A DNA stretch of 64,000 nucleotides from an uncultured Collinsella sp. (GTDB lineage Bacteria > Actinomycetota > Coriobacteriia > Coriobacteriales > Coriobacteriaceae), in contig UQDE01000007.1 in assembly GCA_900539735.1 (NCBI GenBank), positions 4,626-68,625 on the forward strand, read 5' to 3'. The position numbers were made by a program, and so were the translations under genes. Shown here piece by piece: positions 44,248 to 52,714 of the stretch; positions within the stretch are counted from its first letter, which is position 1, and every line of letters starts with the position of its first letter. Under the pieces are notes generated by a model. It searched no databases, was not told the origin of the DNA, and worked only from the letters and a program-made list of their open reading frames with translations.

Positions 44248-44304
44248 CCCAGGTTTACGCCAACCTGCAAGGCCGCGCTTGCTGCGGCCTTTGCTCGCGA
44301 AATT

Positions 44305-44324
44305 ATATGAGCGAATGTTCATAC
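44305..44324 (+). promoter_or_regulatory. Third ArsR-type operator, before the P1B ATPase gene
   Basis: ATATGAGCGAATGTTCATAC matches operators 1 and 2 closely and lies 23 bases before the ATPase start codon. It suggests a second, independent regulated promoter or a roadblock within the operon. Confidence 0.75.
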
Positions 44325-44347
44325 ATTCAAATGGGAGGATACGAGTC

Positions 44348-46300
44348 ATGGCCACCGCCGACCCCAAAAAGAAAAAGAAGAAGCGCAAGAAAAAAGAATC
44401 ACTCGAGCATAAGCGCAACCGCATCCTGGTAGCGCTGGGCATTTTTGCCGTGGTGTACGCCCTCGATGAGTTCGGCACCCTTACCGCCGCATTCGGCACC
44501 CCGGGCGACATCTACGCCAGCTTTGTGCTGTTCCTCGTGCCGTTTTTGATTGCCGGCTACGACGTACTGCAAAAGGCATTCAATAACATCCGCCGCGGCA
44601 AGGCCTTCGACGAGAGCTTCCTCATGGCCGTCGCGACCATCGGCGCGTTTGCCATGGTGCTCTTCCCCGATACCGACCCGCACATGGCCGAAGGCGCCGC
44701 CGTCATGCTGTTCTACCAGGTCGGCGAGCTGTTTCAGGCGTACGCCGTGGGCAAGAGCCGCAAGTCGATCAGTGCCATGATGGACATCGCGCCCGACTAC
44801 GCTAACGTCGAGCAGCCCGACGGCACACTCGAGCAGGTCTTCCCCGATGACATCGCCGTCGGCACCGTGATCGTGGTCAAGCCCGGTGAGCGCGTGCCTA
44901 TCGACGGCGTCATCGTCGAGGGCGAGACACAGCTCGATACCGCCGCCCTTACCGGAGAGTCGGTCCCCCGCCCGGCCAAAACTGGAGACGATATCATCAG
45001 CGGCTGCATCAACATGACGGGTCTCCTCCACGTGCGCACCACCAAGCCCTTTGGCGAGTCCACCGTCGCGCGCGTCCTGGAGCTCGTAGAAAACGCTAGT
45101 GAGAAGAAGGCACGCACCGAGAACTTCATCACGCGCTTCGCCCGCGTCTACACGCCCGCTGTCACCGGCGCGGCCGCGGTACTCGCGCTCGGCGGTGGCT
45201 TGGTCACCGGCGCCTGGTCCGACTGGATCCTGCGCGGCCTGACCTTCCTCGTCGTCAGTTGCCCATGCGCGCTCGTGATCAGCGTGCCGCTCAGCTTTTT
45301 TGGCGGCATCGGTGGCGCATCCAAGCTGGGCGTCCTCATCAAGGGCTCTAACTACCTCGAGACGCTCGCGGATGTGGACACCGTCGTCTTTGACAAGACC
45401 GGCACGCTCACCAACGGCACGTTTTCGGTCGTGGCGGTACACCCCGAGGCAGGCTATACCGAGCAGTCGCTGCTCGAAGTCGCGGCCCTTGCCGAGTCAT
45501 TCTCCGACCATCCCATCGCGCAGTCGGTACGCACCGCCTTCCAGGGCGAGCTCGATCCCAAACGCGTAAGCGACTCCACCAATGACGCGGGCCATGGCGT
45601 GACGGCGATTATCGACGGCAAGCGCGTCATCGTCGGCAATGCCAAGATGCTTGCTGTGGCCGGTATCGAAGCGCCCAATTGCGAGATCGTCGGCACCATC
45701 CTCCACGTGCTGGTCGATGATACGTACGCCGGCCACATCGTAATTGCCGACACCATAAAGACCGATGCCGAGCAGACGATCCGCGACCTGCACGCCGCCA
45801 GCGTCAAGCGCACCGTCATGCTCACGGGCGACCGCGAGGAGGTTGCAGCGTCTGTGGCCAAGCAACTCGGTCTCGACGAGTTCCATGCGCAGCTGCTGCC
45901 AAGCGATAAGGTCGAGCGCGTCGAGGCATTGCTGGCGGCCGAATCGGGTAAGGGCAAGCTCGCCTTTGTCGGTGACGGCATCAACGACGCGCCCGTGCTC
46001 ACGCGCGCCGACGTCGGAATCGCCATGGGCGCCATGGGCTCGGACGCCGCAATTGAGGCCGCCGACGTCGTGCTCATGGACGACAAGCCTTCCAACATTT
46101 CCCGCGCGATCCGCGTGGCGCGCAAGACCATGACGATTGTTTGGCAGAACATCATCTTTGCGCTGGGCATTAAGCTGCTGATCCTGGTGCTCGCGGCGCT
46201 CGGCATCGCCAACATGTGGCTTGCCGTCTTTGGCGACGTGGGCGTGGCGATCATCGCCATCCTGAACGCCATGCGCGCGATGGGTGTCAAGAACCTGTAG
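44348..46300 (+). CDS. P1B-type heavy-metal ATPase, zinc/cadmium exporter (ZntA/CadA-like)
   Basis: The 650-residue pump has the ion-path motif SCPCALVIS (Cys305, Cys307), the phosphorylated DKTGTLTNG (Asp349), the nucleotide-binding HP motif in SDHPIAQSV and the hinge VGDGINDAPVL. The CPC followed by LVISVPL is typical of divalent zinc/cadmium pumps. No N-terminal HMA domain exists; instead a lysine-arginine tract (DPKKKKKKRKKKESLE) leads into the first helix. The HMA domain is a separate upstream gene. ATG 44348 has a GGGAGG site and is preceded by an operator. Confidence 0.94.
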   Translation: MATADPKKKKKKRKKKESLEHKRNRILVALGIFAVVYALDEFGTLTAAFGTPGDIYASFVLFLVPFLIAGYDVLQKAFNNIRRGKAFDESFLMAVATIGAFAMVLFPDTDPHMAEGAAVMLFYQVGELFQAYAVGKSRKSISAMMDIAPDYANVEQPDGTLEQVFPDDIAVGTVIVVKPGERVPIDGVIVEGETQLDTAALTGESVPRPAKTGDDIISGCINMTGLLHVRTTKPFGESTVARVLELVENASEKKARTENFITRFARVYTPAVTGAAAVLALGGGLVTGAWSDWILRGLTFLVVSCPCALVISVPLSFFGGIGGASKLGVLIKGSNYLETLADVDTVVFDKTGTLTNGTFSVVAVHPEAGYTEQSLLEVAALAESFSDHPIAQSVRTAFQGELDPKRVSDSTNDAGHGVTAIIDGKRVIVGNAKMLAVAGIEAPNCEIVGTILHVLVDDTYAGHIVIADTIKTDAEQTIRDLHAASVKRTVMLTGDREEVAASVAKQLGLDEFHAQLLPSDKVERVEALLAAESGKGKLAFVGDGINDAPVLTRADVGIAMGAMGSDAAIEAADVVLMDDKPSNISRAIRVARKTMTIVWQNIIFALGIKLLILVLAALGIANMWLAVFGDVGVAIIAILNAMRAMGVKNL

Positions 46301-46316
46301 CGTTCGTGGGCTGTCC

Positions 46317-46443
46317 GGCCGGGGCCGGGTTTGGTTTTGAAAACGTCCTCGCGCATGAGGCCCGTCTTTCCTGCTCCTGCGGAGCAACGGAAAGGCGGGC
46401 CTCGCGCTGTGGAGTGTTTTCAAAACCAAACCCGGCCCCGGCC
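46317..46443. repeat. 127-bp palindrome with 28-bp perfect arms
   Basis: The left arm 46317-46344 and the right arm 46416-46443 are exact inverted copies, containing GGTTTTGAAAAC. Between them are further inverted pairs: GAGGCCCG...CGGGCCTC, CTTTCC...GGAAAG and TGCTCCTGCGGAGCA at the centre. It lies between the ATPase and dtxR genes, which are convergent. Confidence 0.75.
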
Positions 46444-46579
46444 TGCGGTGACGTAGGTGGCAGTTCTTGGGCATCGCTTGCTGGCGGGGTTCCTTTGCTG
46501 AAATGGACTTGGCCGAAAGGACCGCTGGTCCCGGTCGCTGGTTCGCGCTTTGCGCGAACTCCGCGCTACTGGGGGTTCG

Positions 46580-46969
46580 TTAGGATTCCGCCGCTTGGCC
46601 CGTCGCCTCGCCCCGGTTCAGCATCGCCCTCAGTTTCTCGAAGCTTTCCTCGCTCAGGCAGTGCTCCATGTGGCAGCCCTCTTGCGACGCGACCTCAGCC
46701 GAAACACCCGCATCCTCCAGCAGCCCCACGAAAAAGCAGTGACGCTCCCACATTTGGCGAGCGACCTCCAGACCACGCTCCGTCAGATGAACGTCGCGCT
46801 TGCCCATTTCGACATAGCCGTTGCTTTCCAGCGTCGCCATGGCCTTGGAAACGCTCGCCTTGGTTACGCCGAGGTACTCCGCAACGTCGATCGAGCGCAC
46901 GATGCCCTGGCGTTCCGACAGAACGTAGATCGATTCGAGATAGTCTTCTCCGGATTCACGTAGGGCCAT
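46580..46969 (-). CDS. DtxR/MntR-family metal-dependent regulator
   Basis: The 129-residue protein begins with the DtxR winged helix (SGEDYLESIYVLSERQGIVRSIDVAEYLGVTKASVSKAMATLESNGYVEM) and continues with the metal-binding dimerisation domain (RHCFFVGLLEDAGVSAEVASQEGCHMEHCLS). No C-terminal SH3-like domain is present, as in MntR. ATG 46969 has an AAAGGCGG site. Its leader has TTAGCC-type half-sites that may be an autoregulatory box. It may control the His-rich metal permease at 39.2 kb. Confidence 0.88.
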   Translation of the reverse strand: MALRESGEDYLESIYVLSERQGIVRSIDVAEYLGVTKASVSKAMATLESNGYVEMGKRDVHLTERGLEVARQMWERHCFFVGLLEDAGVSAEVASQEGCHMEHCLSEESFEKLRAMLNRGEATGQAAES

Positions 46970-47107
46970 GGGCCGCCTTTCGCGATGATTGCTAGTTAGC
47001 CTTTGGATACTTTCCACGGCTTACTCTACCGCAAAAGTTGCCCATGTCTTACTACTTTGCCTAAAAGTTAGCCGTGTTTCATAAAACGAGCGGGACGAAA
47101 ACAAAAT

Positions 47108-47144
47108 GGGAACACGCCCCGCAAGGAGTGTCCCCAAGTGCCGA
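47108..47144. repeat. Repeat family R3 tract
   Basis: GGGAACACGCCCCGCAAGG and GGAGTGTCCCCAAGTGCCG, the latter shared with the other R3 tracts. Confidence 0.5.
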
Positions 47145-47151
47145 GCCGCAG

Positions 47152-47922
47152 CTATAGCAGTCCAAAGTACTTCGCGGCGTTGTAGATCCCATCGTCGTCC
47201 ACGGCGGTCGTCACGTAGGTCGCCGCAGCTTTCACCGTGTCCTGCGCGTTGCCCATGGCCACACTTGTGCCCACGGCCGAGAACATCGACAGGTCGTTCT
47301 CGCCGTCGCCAAAGGCAATCGCCTCGCTCGCGTCGATGCCCAGGCGCTCCAGCGTCGCCGCCACACCCAGGTCCTTGCCGCCGTCGGCCGGAATAATGTC
47401 GCAGAACAGGTCGCACCAGCGCGTGGTTGTAGAATGCGACAGGACATCGGTAACTATGCCCTGGTCGGCCGGGTCCACAAAGGCGCAGAACTGGTAAACC
47501 GGCGCATCGAAAGCATGCTCAAAAGGCTCCTCGTGATACGAGATTCCGGCATTGTCGGCAGCCGCCACCACGCGCTTGGACAGACGGTTCACAAACGAAT
47601 TCTCGCCCTGCATGCACAGTGAGTCGTAGCGCCCCTGCGCCACCTGGTCCACAATCACCGCAACGTCTTCCGGGTCGATCGGACAGCTGCGGTAGACGCC
47701 CTTGGCATCAAAACAGTGCTGGCCCGAAAGCGTAATGTACGCATCCCAACCCAAGTCGAACAGCCAATCCGGCATCTGATAGGTCGGGCGACCCGTGGCG
47801 ATTATGCACGCAATCCCCTGCTCGCGAAAGCTGTCGAGCACCTGTTGCGCCGACGCCGGAATCCGATGGGTCTTAAAGCTCAGCAACGTGCCGTCGATAT
47901 CGAAAAATGCGGCCTTGATCAT
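47152..47922 (-). CDS. Cof-type HAD-superfamily phosphatase
   Basis: The 256-residue protein has the HAD catalytic motif FFDIDGTLLSF, the motif II segment IIATGRPTYQMP, a large C2-type cap, and the final IAFGDGENDLSMFSAVGTSVAMGNA. These match Cof/YbiV sugar phosphatases of broad specificity. ATG 47922 is six bases beyond the ABC-F stop codon, so the two genes form an operon. The substrate is not known. Confidence 0.9.
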   Translation of the reverse strand: MIKAAFFDIDGTLLSFKTHRIPASAQQVLDSFREQGIACIIATGRPTYQMPDWLFDLGWDAYITLSGQHCFDAKGVYRSCPIDPEDVAVIVDQVAQGRYDSLCMQGENSFVNRLSKRVVAAADNAGISYHEEPFEHAFDAPVYQFCAFVDPADQGIVTDVLSHSTTTRWCDLFCDIIPADGGKDLGVAATLERLGIDASEAIAFGDGENDLSMFSAVGTSVAMGNAQDTVKAAATYVTTAVDDDGIYNAAKYFGLL

Positions 47923-47928
47923 CCTCAA

Positions 47929-49788
47929 CTACTCCTCGCCCTCGAGCTTCTCGCTCGCCTCGAGCCACGCCATCTCCAACTCGTCCATGGCGGCGTGGGC
48001 CTCGTTGATCTTTGCCTGCTGCTCGTCGAGCGCCGTGTAATTGGTGGGGTCGACCTGGGTCATCGCGGCCTCGGCCTCCTCCACGCGTGCGCGCTGCGTC
48101 TCCATTTTGCGCTCGAGCGAGCTCACCTCGCGGCGGAGCTTCTGGCGTTCGGCGTTGGAAAGGCCATTGGGCTGGCCGCTCGACTTGGGCTTTTCGGCCG
48201 CAGCCGCCGCGGCACCGGTGTCAAACGTGCCGGTCTTGGCACTCGGCGCACCCACGGGCTCGCCCTCGGCGGTGGCGTTGCACAGGCGCAGGTACTGGTC
48301 GACGCCGCCGGGCATATGCGTCAGGTGACCGTCGATCAGCGCCCACTGCTGGTCGGTCACGCGCTCCATCAAGAAGCGGTCGTGTGTCACCAGGATCAAC
48401 GTGCCGGGCCAGCCGTCGAGCAGGTCCTCGACAATCGCGAGCATGTCGGTATCCAGGTCGTTGCCGGGCTCGTCCAGGATGAGCACGTTGGGCTCGTCCA
48501 GGATCGTCAGCAGCAGCGACAGGCGACGGCGCTGGCCGCCCGAAAGATCGCCGATGCGGCTCCAGAGCTGCTGTGTCGTAAAGCCCAGGCGCTCGCAGAG
48601 CTTCTCGGGCGAAGTCTCCTTGCCGTCGATGACGTAGTACTTCTTATAGTTGCCGAGCACCTCGCGGATCGTGTCGCCCATGTAGGGTTCGAGCTCCTCG
48701 AGCTGCTGCGACAGCACGCCAAAGCGCACCGTCTGGCCAATCTTCACACGGCCGCGCGTGGGCTCAATCTTACCCTGGATCACATCGAGCAGCGTCGACT
48801 TGCCAGCGCCGTTCTCGCCCAAAAGACCATAGCGGTCGCCCGCGCCGATGAGCCAGGTCACATCGGAGAGCACCTGCTTGGGCGCGCCATCGGTATCCGC
48901 ATAGCCGGCATCCACGTCGACTACGTCGATAACCTGCTTGCCCAGGCGGCTCACCGCCAGACGCTTAAGCTCCAGCTCGTCGCGTACGGGCGGTACGTCG
49001 GCGATGAGCTCGCGAGCGGCATCCACACGAAACTTGGGCTTGGTGGAGCGCGCCTGGGCGCCGCGGCTCAGCCACGCGAGCTCCTTGCGCGCCATGTTTC
49101 GACGGCGCTCCTCGGTAACTGCGGCCATGCGGTCGCGCTCCACGCGCTGCAGGATATATGCGGAGTAACCGCCCTCGAAGGGGTCGACCTGGCCGTCGTG
49201 GACCTCCCACATGCTGGTACAGACCTCGTCCAAGAACCAGCGGTCGTGCGTGACCACGAGCATGGCGCCCTGGCTGCGCTGCCAGCGGGCCTTTAAGTGA
49301 CGCGCGAGCCAGTTGATGGTACGCATGTCCAGGTGGTTGGTAGGCTCGTCGAGCATGAGCACGTCGTAGTCGCCGATCAGCAGGCGCGCGAGGTCCACGC
49401 GACGGCGCTGGCCGCCCGAAAGCTCGCCCACCGTGCCCCCCCAGGGCACATCGCTAATAAGGCCGGCCAGGATCTGACGCGTGCGCGGGCTCGAGGCCCA
49501 CTCATACTCGGGCGTGTCACCGACGACGGCATGATGCACGGTGTCGGTATCGACCAGGTTGTCCTTTTGGCCGAGCAATCCGATCGTGGTGTCGCGGCGG
49601 TGCGTCACGCGGCCGTCGTCGGGCTCCAGCGTGCCGGCGAGCACGCTCAGCAGCGTCGACTTTCCGTCGCCGTTTTTGCCGACGATGCCAATACGGTCGC
49701 CCTCGTCCACGCCGAGCGTCACGTTATCGAAAATATGCTTGGTGGGAAACTCTAGGCTGACGGAATCGCATCCCAAAAGAATCGCCAT
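47929..49788 (-). CDS. ABC-F family ATPase (Uup-like)
   Basis: The 619-residue cytosolic protein has two ABC domains and no membrane segments. Walker A motifs are GKNGDGKST and GENGAGKST; signature motifs are LSGGQRRR in both halves; the linker between the domains carries the Arg-rich PtIM-type region. A C-terminal coiled coil (LRREVSSLERKMETQRARVEEAE) identifies the Uup-like branch. ABC-F proteins act on the ribosome in translation or antibiotic protection. ATG 49788 has a GGAG site. R1 copy 8 and the pst terminator lie upstream. Confidence 0.9.
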   Translation of the reverse strand: MAILLGCDSVSLEFPTKHIFDNVTLGVDEGDRIGIVGKNGDGKSTLLSVLAGTLEPDDGRVTHRRDTTIGLLGQKDNLVDTDTVHHAVVGDTPEYEWASSPRTRQILAGLISDVPWGGTVGELSGGQRRRVDLARLLIGDYDVLMLDEPTNHLDMRTINWLARHLKARWQRSQGAMLVVTHDRWFLDEVCTSMWEVHDGQVDPFEGGYSAYILQRVERDRMAAVTEERRRNMARKELAWLSRGAQARSTKPKFRVDAARELIADVPPVRDELELKRLAVSRLGKQVIDVVDVDAGYADTDGAPKQVLSDVTWLIGAGDRYGLLGENGAGKSTLLDVIQGKIEPTRGRVKIGQTVRFGVLSQQLEELEPYMGDTIREVLGNYKKYYVIDGKETSPEKLCERLGFTTQQLWSRIGDLSGGQRRRLSLLLTILDEPNVLILDEPGNDLDTDMLAIVEDLLDGWPGTLILVTHDRFLMERVTDQQWALIDGHLTHMPGGVDQYLRLCNATAEGEPVGAPSAKTGTFDTGAAAAAAEKPKSSGQPNGLSNAERQKLRREVSSLERKMETQRARVEEAEAAMTQVDPTNYTALDEQQAKINEAHAAMDELEMAWLEASEKLEGEE

Positions 49789-49846
49789 ATGCCCTGCTCC
49801 TTCGTAGAAATTCAACGTTGTCCATGATAGCAGCGAGCCCCACCCC

Positions 49847-49883
49847 AAACCACCACGAAGGTGCCTGTCCCCTTTGTGGTGGT
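49847..49883. repeat. R1 hairpin repeat, copy 8 (inverted)
   Basis: AAACCACCACGAAGG, a TGCCTGTCCC loop and CTTTGTGGTGGT. One arm base differs (CACGAAGG). Confidence 0.8.
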
Positions 49884-49902
49884 CGTTTCGGTCGCAGAGC
49901 AA

Positions 49903-49938
49903 AAAGGCGGGCCATCTCGCAAAAGAGATGACCCGCCT
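49903..49938 (-). terminator. Intrinsic terminator of the pst operon
   Basis: On the minus strand AGGCGGGTCATCTC and GCGAGATGGCCCGCCT form a strong hairpin followed by TTTTTG, about 60 bases beyond pstB. Confidence 0.85.
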
Positions 49939-49993
49939 CTCCAATCAGTCCCGCGGCAACCGTGACCGCCGCGGGCCTCAAGCATGTCCCGGA

Positions 49994-50866
49994 CTAGGAG
50001 AACATGCCGGTGAGGTAATCATTCAGCCGCTTATCCTTGGGCCGTTGGAAAATCTCGTCGGTCTCGTCGTACTCGACCATATCGCCCATGTAGAAGAACG
50101 CCGTGCGGTTGGACACACGCGACGCCTGCTCCATGTTGTGCGTCACGATGACGATGGCGCGGTCGGCAACGATCGACGACATGAGGTCCTCGATCGCCAG
50201 CGTCGAGATGGGGTCGAGCGCCGAGCAGGGCTCGTCAAACAGGATCACGTCGGGGTTGAGCGCCAGCGTGCGCGCAATGCACAGACGCTGCTGCTGGCCG
50301 CCCGAAAGCGCGTAGGCGCTCTTGTCGAGCTTGTCCTTGACCTCGTCCCACAGCGCCGCACCACGCAGGCTCTCCTCGACCATGCGATCGAGTTCGTCGC
50401 GGTCGGTGATGCCGTGACGCCTGGGCGCAAACGTGATGTTGTCGCGAATGGACTTGCGGAAAGGATTGGGCTGCTGGAACACCATGCCAATGGAGCGGCG
50501 CAGCTCGTAGGTGTTCTCGGTCTTGGTGTTCACGTTGCGCCCGCGGTAGTTGATCTCGCCCTGCACGCGGCAACCGCGAATCTCGCGATTCATCAGGTTG
50601 AGGCTGCGCAAAAAAGTCGACTTACCGCAGCCCGAAGGCCCGATGAGCGCCGTGATCTCGCCCTTGTGAAAGTCGAGCGACGTATTGTGCAGTGCATGGT
50701 GGTCGCCATAGTACACGTTGACGTCCTTGGTGGAGAGCACGACCTCGTCGCTCACGGCCTTGCCGCTTACGCGCACGCGCTTCTCGCTCTCCCCCACGCT
50801 CGACAGGAAGTCCTGGGTGTCGGACGATGTCGCTTCGGTTGCGGGCGTTGCTTTCATCTCGCTCAT
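49994..50866 (-). CDS. pstB: Phosphate ABC transporter ATP-binding protein
   Basis: PstB powers high-affinity phosphate import. The 290-residue ATPase has Walker A GPSGCGKST, the PstB-typical RSIGMVFQQPNPF Q-loop, signature LSGGQQQRL and Walker B VILFDEPCSALDP. A ~40-residue N-terminal extension precedes the ABC core. The ATG overlaps the pstA stop as ATGA, so translation is coupled. phoU, which often follows pstB, is not present in the window; the operon ends with a terminator. Confidence 0.96.
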   Translation of the reverse strand: MSEMKATPATEATSSDTQDFLSSVGESEKRVRVSGKAVSDEVVLSTKDVNVYYGDHHALHNTSLDFHKGEITALIGPSGCGKSTFLRSLNLMNREIRGCRVQGEINYRGRNVNTKTENTYELRRSIGMVFQQPNPFRKSIRDNITFAPRRHGITDRDELDRMVEESLRGAALWDEVKDKLDKSAYALSGGQQQRLCIARTLALNPDVILFDEPCSALDPISTLAIEDLMSSIVADRAIVIVTHNMEQASRVSNRTAFFYMGDMVEYDETDEIFQRPKDKRLNDYLTGMFS

Positions 50867-51789
50867 TCGGCCGTCATCTTCCTTGCCAGTTGCTTGCCCA
50901 CGATACGGGCGACTACGTTAAACAGCAGCACGCAAATCATCAGCAGCGCCGCGGTGCCCCAAACGATCTGCTGGGCCTCGGGGCTGCCCTCGCCATAGAT
51001 CTTGTAGATGTGCACGGCGAGCGACTCACCGGGGCGGAACACGTTCCAGGCGCAGGTGGGGCTCGACAGGTTAAAGCTCAAGAAGTTCAGACGCACCGGC
51101 GAGCTCATGCCCGAGGTAAAGAGCAGCGCCGCGGCCTCGCCAAAGACGCGGCCGGCCGAAAGCACGATGCCGGTCACGATGGCGGGCATGGCCTCGGGAA
51201 TCAGGATGTGCAGCGTGGCCTCCCAGCGGGTAAGGCCCATGGCCAGGCATGCATCGCGCTGGGCCTGTGGCACGTCCTCGAGCGCCTGCTGAATCACGCG
51301 CACCAGGATGGGGATATTGAACATGGTGAGAGCGACGGCGCCGGAGATGATGGAGTACTTCCAGCCCAGCTGCACCGAGAACACCAGAAAGCCGAACATG
51401 CCGACGACGATGGAAGGCAGCGAGGACAGCGTCTCGATGGCGGTAGAGGCGATGTCGCGGATAGGGCCGTTCGGCGCGTACTCAACCAGGAAGACCGCGC
51501 CGCCCAGACTGATGGGCACCGAGATGACCAGGGTGATCAACAGCAGATAGAACGAGTCGAACAGCTGGTAGAACACGCCGCCCTGGGTTCCGTTGGCGCG
51601 CGACGGCTCCGTGAGAAAGCCAGGTTTGAACAGCGTCGAGATGCCCTCGAACAGGATGTAGGCCACCATGGAGATGACGATGAGCATGACGATGGCGACG
51701 ATTGCCGTCAGCACGCCCGTGGCGATGCGGTCCTGCTTTTGGACACGCCCGAGTCTCGCCTCGTCGATATGGATGCGCGTGCTAGCCAC
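50863..51789 (-). CDS. pstA: Phosphate ABC transporter permease PstA
   Basis: The 308-residue permease has six transmembrane helices and the EAA-type loop (MGLTRWEATLHILIPEAMPAIVTG). It forms the phosphate channel with PstC. I choose GTG 51789, which overlaps the pstC stop codon by eight bases and has an AAGGGGG site; the in-frame ATG at 51813 would overlap more and lacks a site. The start is therefore the least certain point. Confidence 0.93.
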   Translation of the reverse strand: MASTRIHIDEARLGRVQKQDRIATGVLTAIVAIVMLIVISMVAYILFEGISTLFKPGFLTEPSRANGTQGGVFYQLFDSFYLLLITLVISVPISLGGAVFLVEYAPNGPIRDIASTAIETLSSLPSIVVGMFGFLVFSVQLGWKYSIISGAVALTMFNIPILVRVIQQALEDVPQAQRDACLAMGLTRWEATLHILIPEAMPAIVTGIVLSAGRVFGEAAALLFTSGMSSPVRLNFLSFNLSSPTCAWNVFRPGESLAVHIYKIYGEGSPEAQQIVWGTAALLMICVLLFNVVARIVGKQLARKMTAE

Positions 51790-52690
51790 GAGCCTTCGCC
51801 CCCTTGCGGCCAATGAGATGGATAATCAGGATGAAGATGAGGCTCATGCCCATCAGCAGCAGACCGAGCGCCCACAGAACATCGTCCTGGGCCGAGCCCT
51901 CGGCATAGACCGCCATAGACGTGGTGAGCGTGGTGGTGATGGTGGACGCCGGCGACAGCAGCGACGTCGGCATGGCCTCGATACCGCCGATGACCATGCG
52001 CACGGCGAGCGTCTCGCCAAAGGCGCGGGTCATGCCAAGGATGACCGCGGTCATGAGCGACGGCATGGCGCTCTTGAGCACCACGTGCCAGATGGTCTGC
52101 CAGCGGGTGTAACCCAGCGCGAGCGAGCCCTGTCGGTAGCTGTCGGGCACGGCGCGCAGGCCATCGACCGAAAGCGTGGTCATGGTCGGCAGGATCATGA
52201 CGGCCAGCACGATGGCGCCGGGCAAGATGCCCAGGCCCGTGCTCACGTGGAAAACGCTCTTCATAAGGCCGACGACAACGTGAAAGCCGATCAGGCCAAA
52301 GACGACCGAGGGAATGCCGGTCAAAAGCTCAATAAGCGGCTGAAAGACCTTGGAACCAAACTTAGGCTGAATCTCGACCGCAAAGATGGCAGAGCCGATG
52401 GCGATGGGCAGCGCGATGAGCGTGGAGAGCACCATGACCGCAAACGAGGTGACAATCAGGGGCAGGGCGCCGGTGTAGGGCAGGCCGCTTTCGGCTGTGT
52501 TGGCCAGGTCCCACTTGGTGCCGGTGAAGAACTCGACGACCGAAACGCCGTCCTTGAGAAAAGCCGAGAGGCCCTTTTGGGCGACCATAAAGATGAGCGC
52601 GGCAACGACAAGCGTCACGAGCGCAACGCACGCGCCCGTGACGCCCAGGCCCACGTTCTCAAGGTCGCGCTTTGGCAGCTGTTTTGCCAT
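51782..52690 (-). CDS. pstC: Phosphate ABC transporter permease PstC
   Basis: The 302-residue protein has six transmembrane helices with the PstC hallmark GTKWDLANTAESGLPYTGAL loop and the GYTRWQTIWHVVLKSAMPSLMTAVI coupling segment. It begins with GGAAAGG as ribosome binding site, 24 bases after pstS. The gene order pstS-C-A-B is canonical, and all are on the minus strand. Confidence 0.95.
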   Translation of the reverse strand: MAKQLPKRDLENVGLGVTGACVALVTLVVAALIFMVAQKGLSAFLKDGVSVVEFFTGTKWDLANTAESGLPYTGALPLIVTSFAVMVLSTLIALPIAIGSAIFAVEIQPKFGSKVFQPLIELLTGIPSVVFGLIGFHVVVGLMKSVFHVSTGLGILPGAIVLAVMILPTMTTLSVDGLRAVPDSYRQGSLALGYTRWQTIWHVVLKSAMPSLMTAVILGMTRAFGETLAVRMVIGGIEAMPTSLLSPASTITTTLTTSMAVYAEGSAQDDVLWALGLLLMGMSLIFILIIHLIGRKGAKARG

Positions 52691-52714
52691 TGCAAACCTT
52701 TCCGGGGCGATTAC

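Noticed and set aside
47716..49296. 526-codon open frame opposite the ABC-F gene
   Set aside because: Antisense shadow of a gene with clear ATPase motifs.
49883..49993. phoU after pstB
   Set aside because: The gap of about 110 bases holds only a terminator and a second hairpin.
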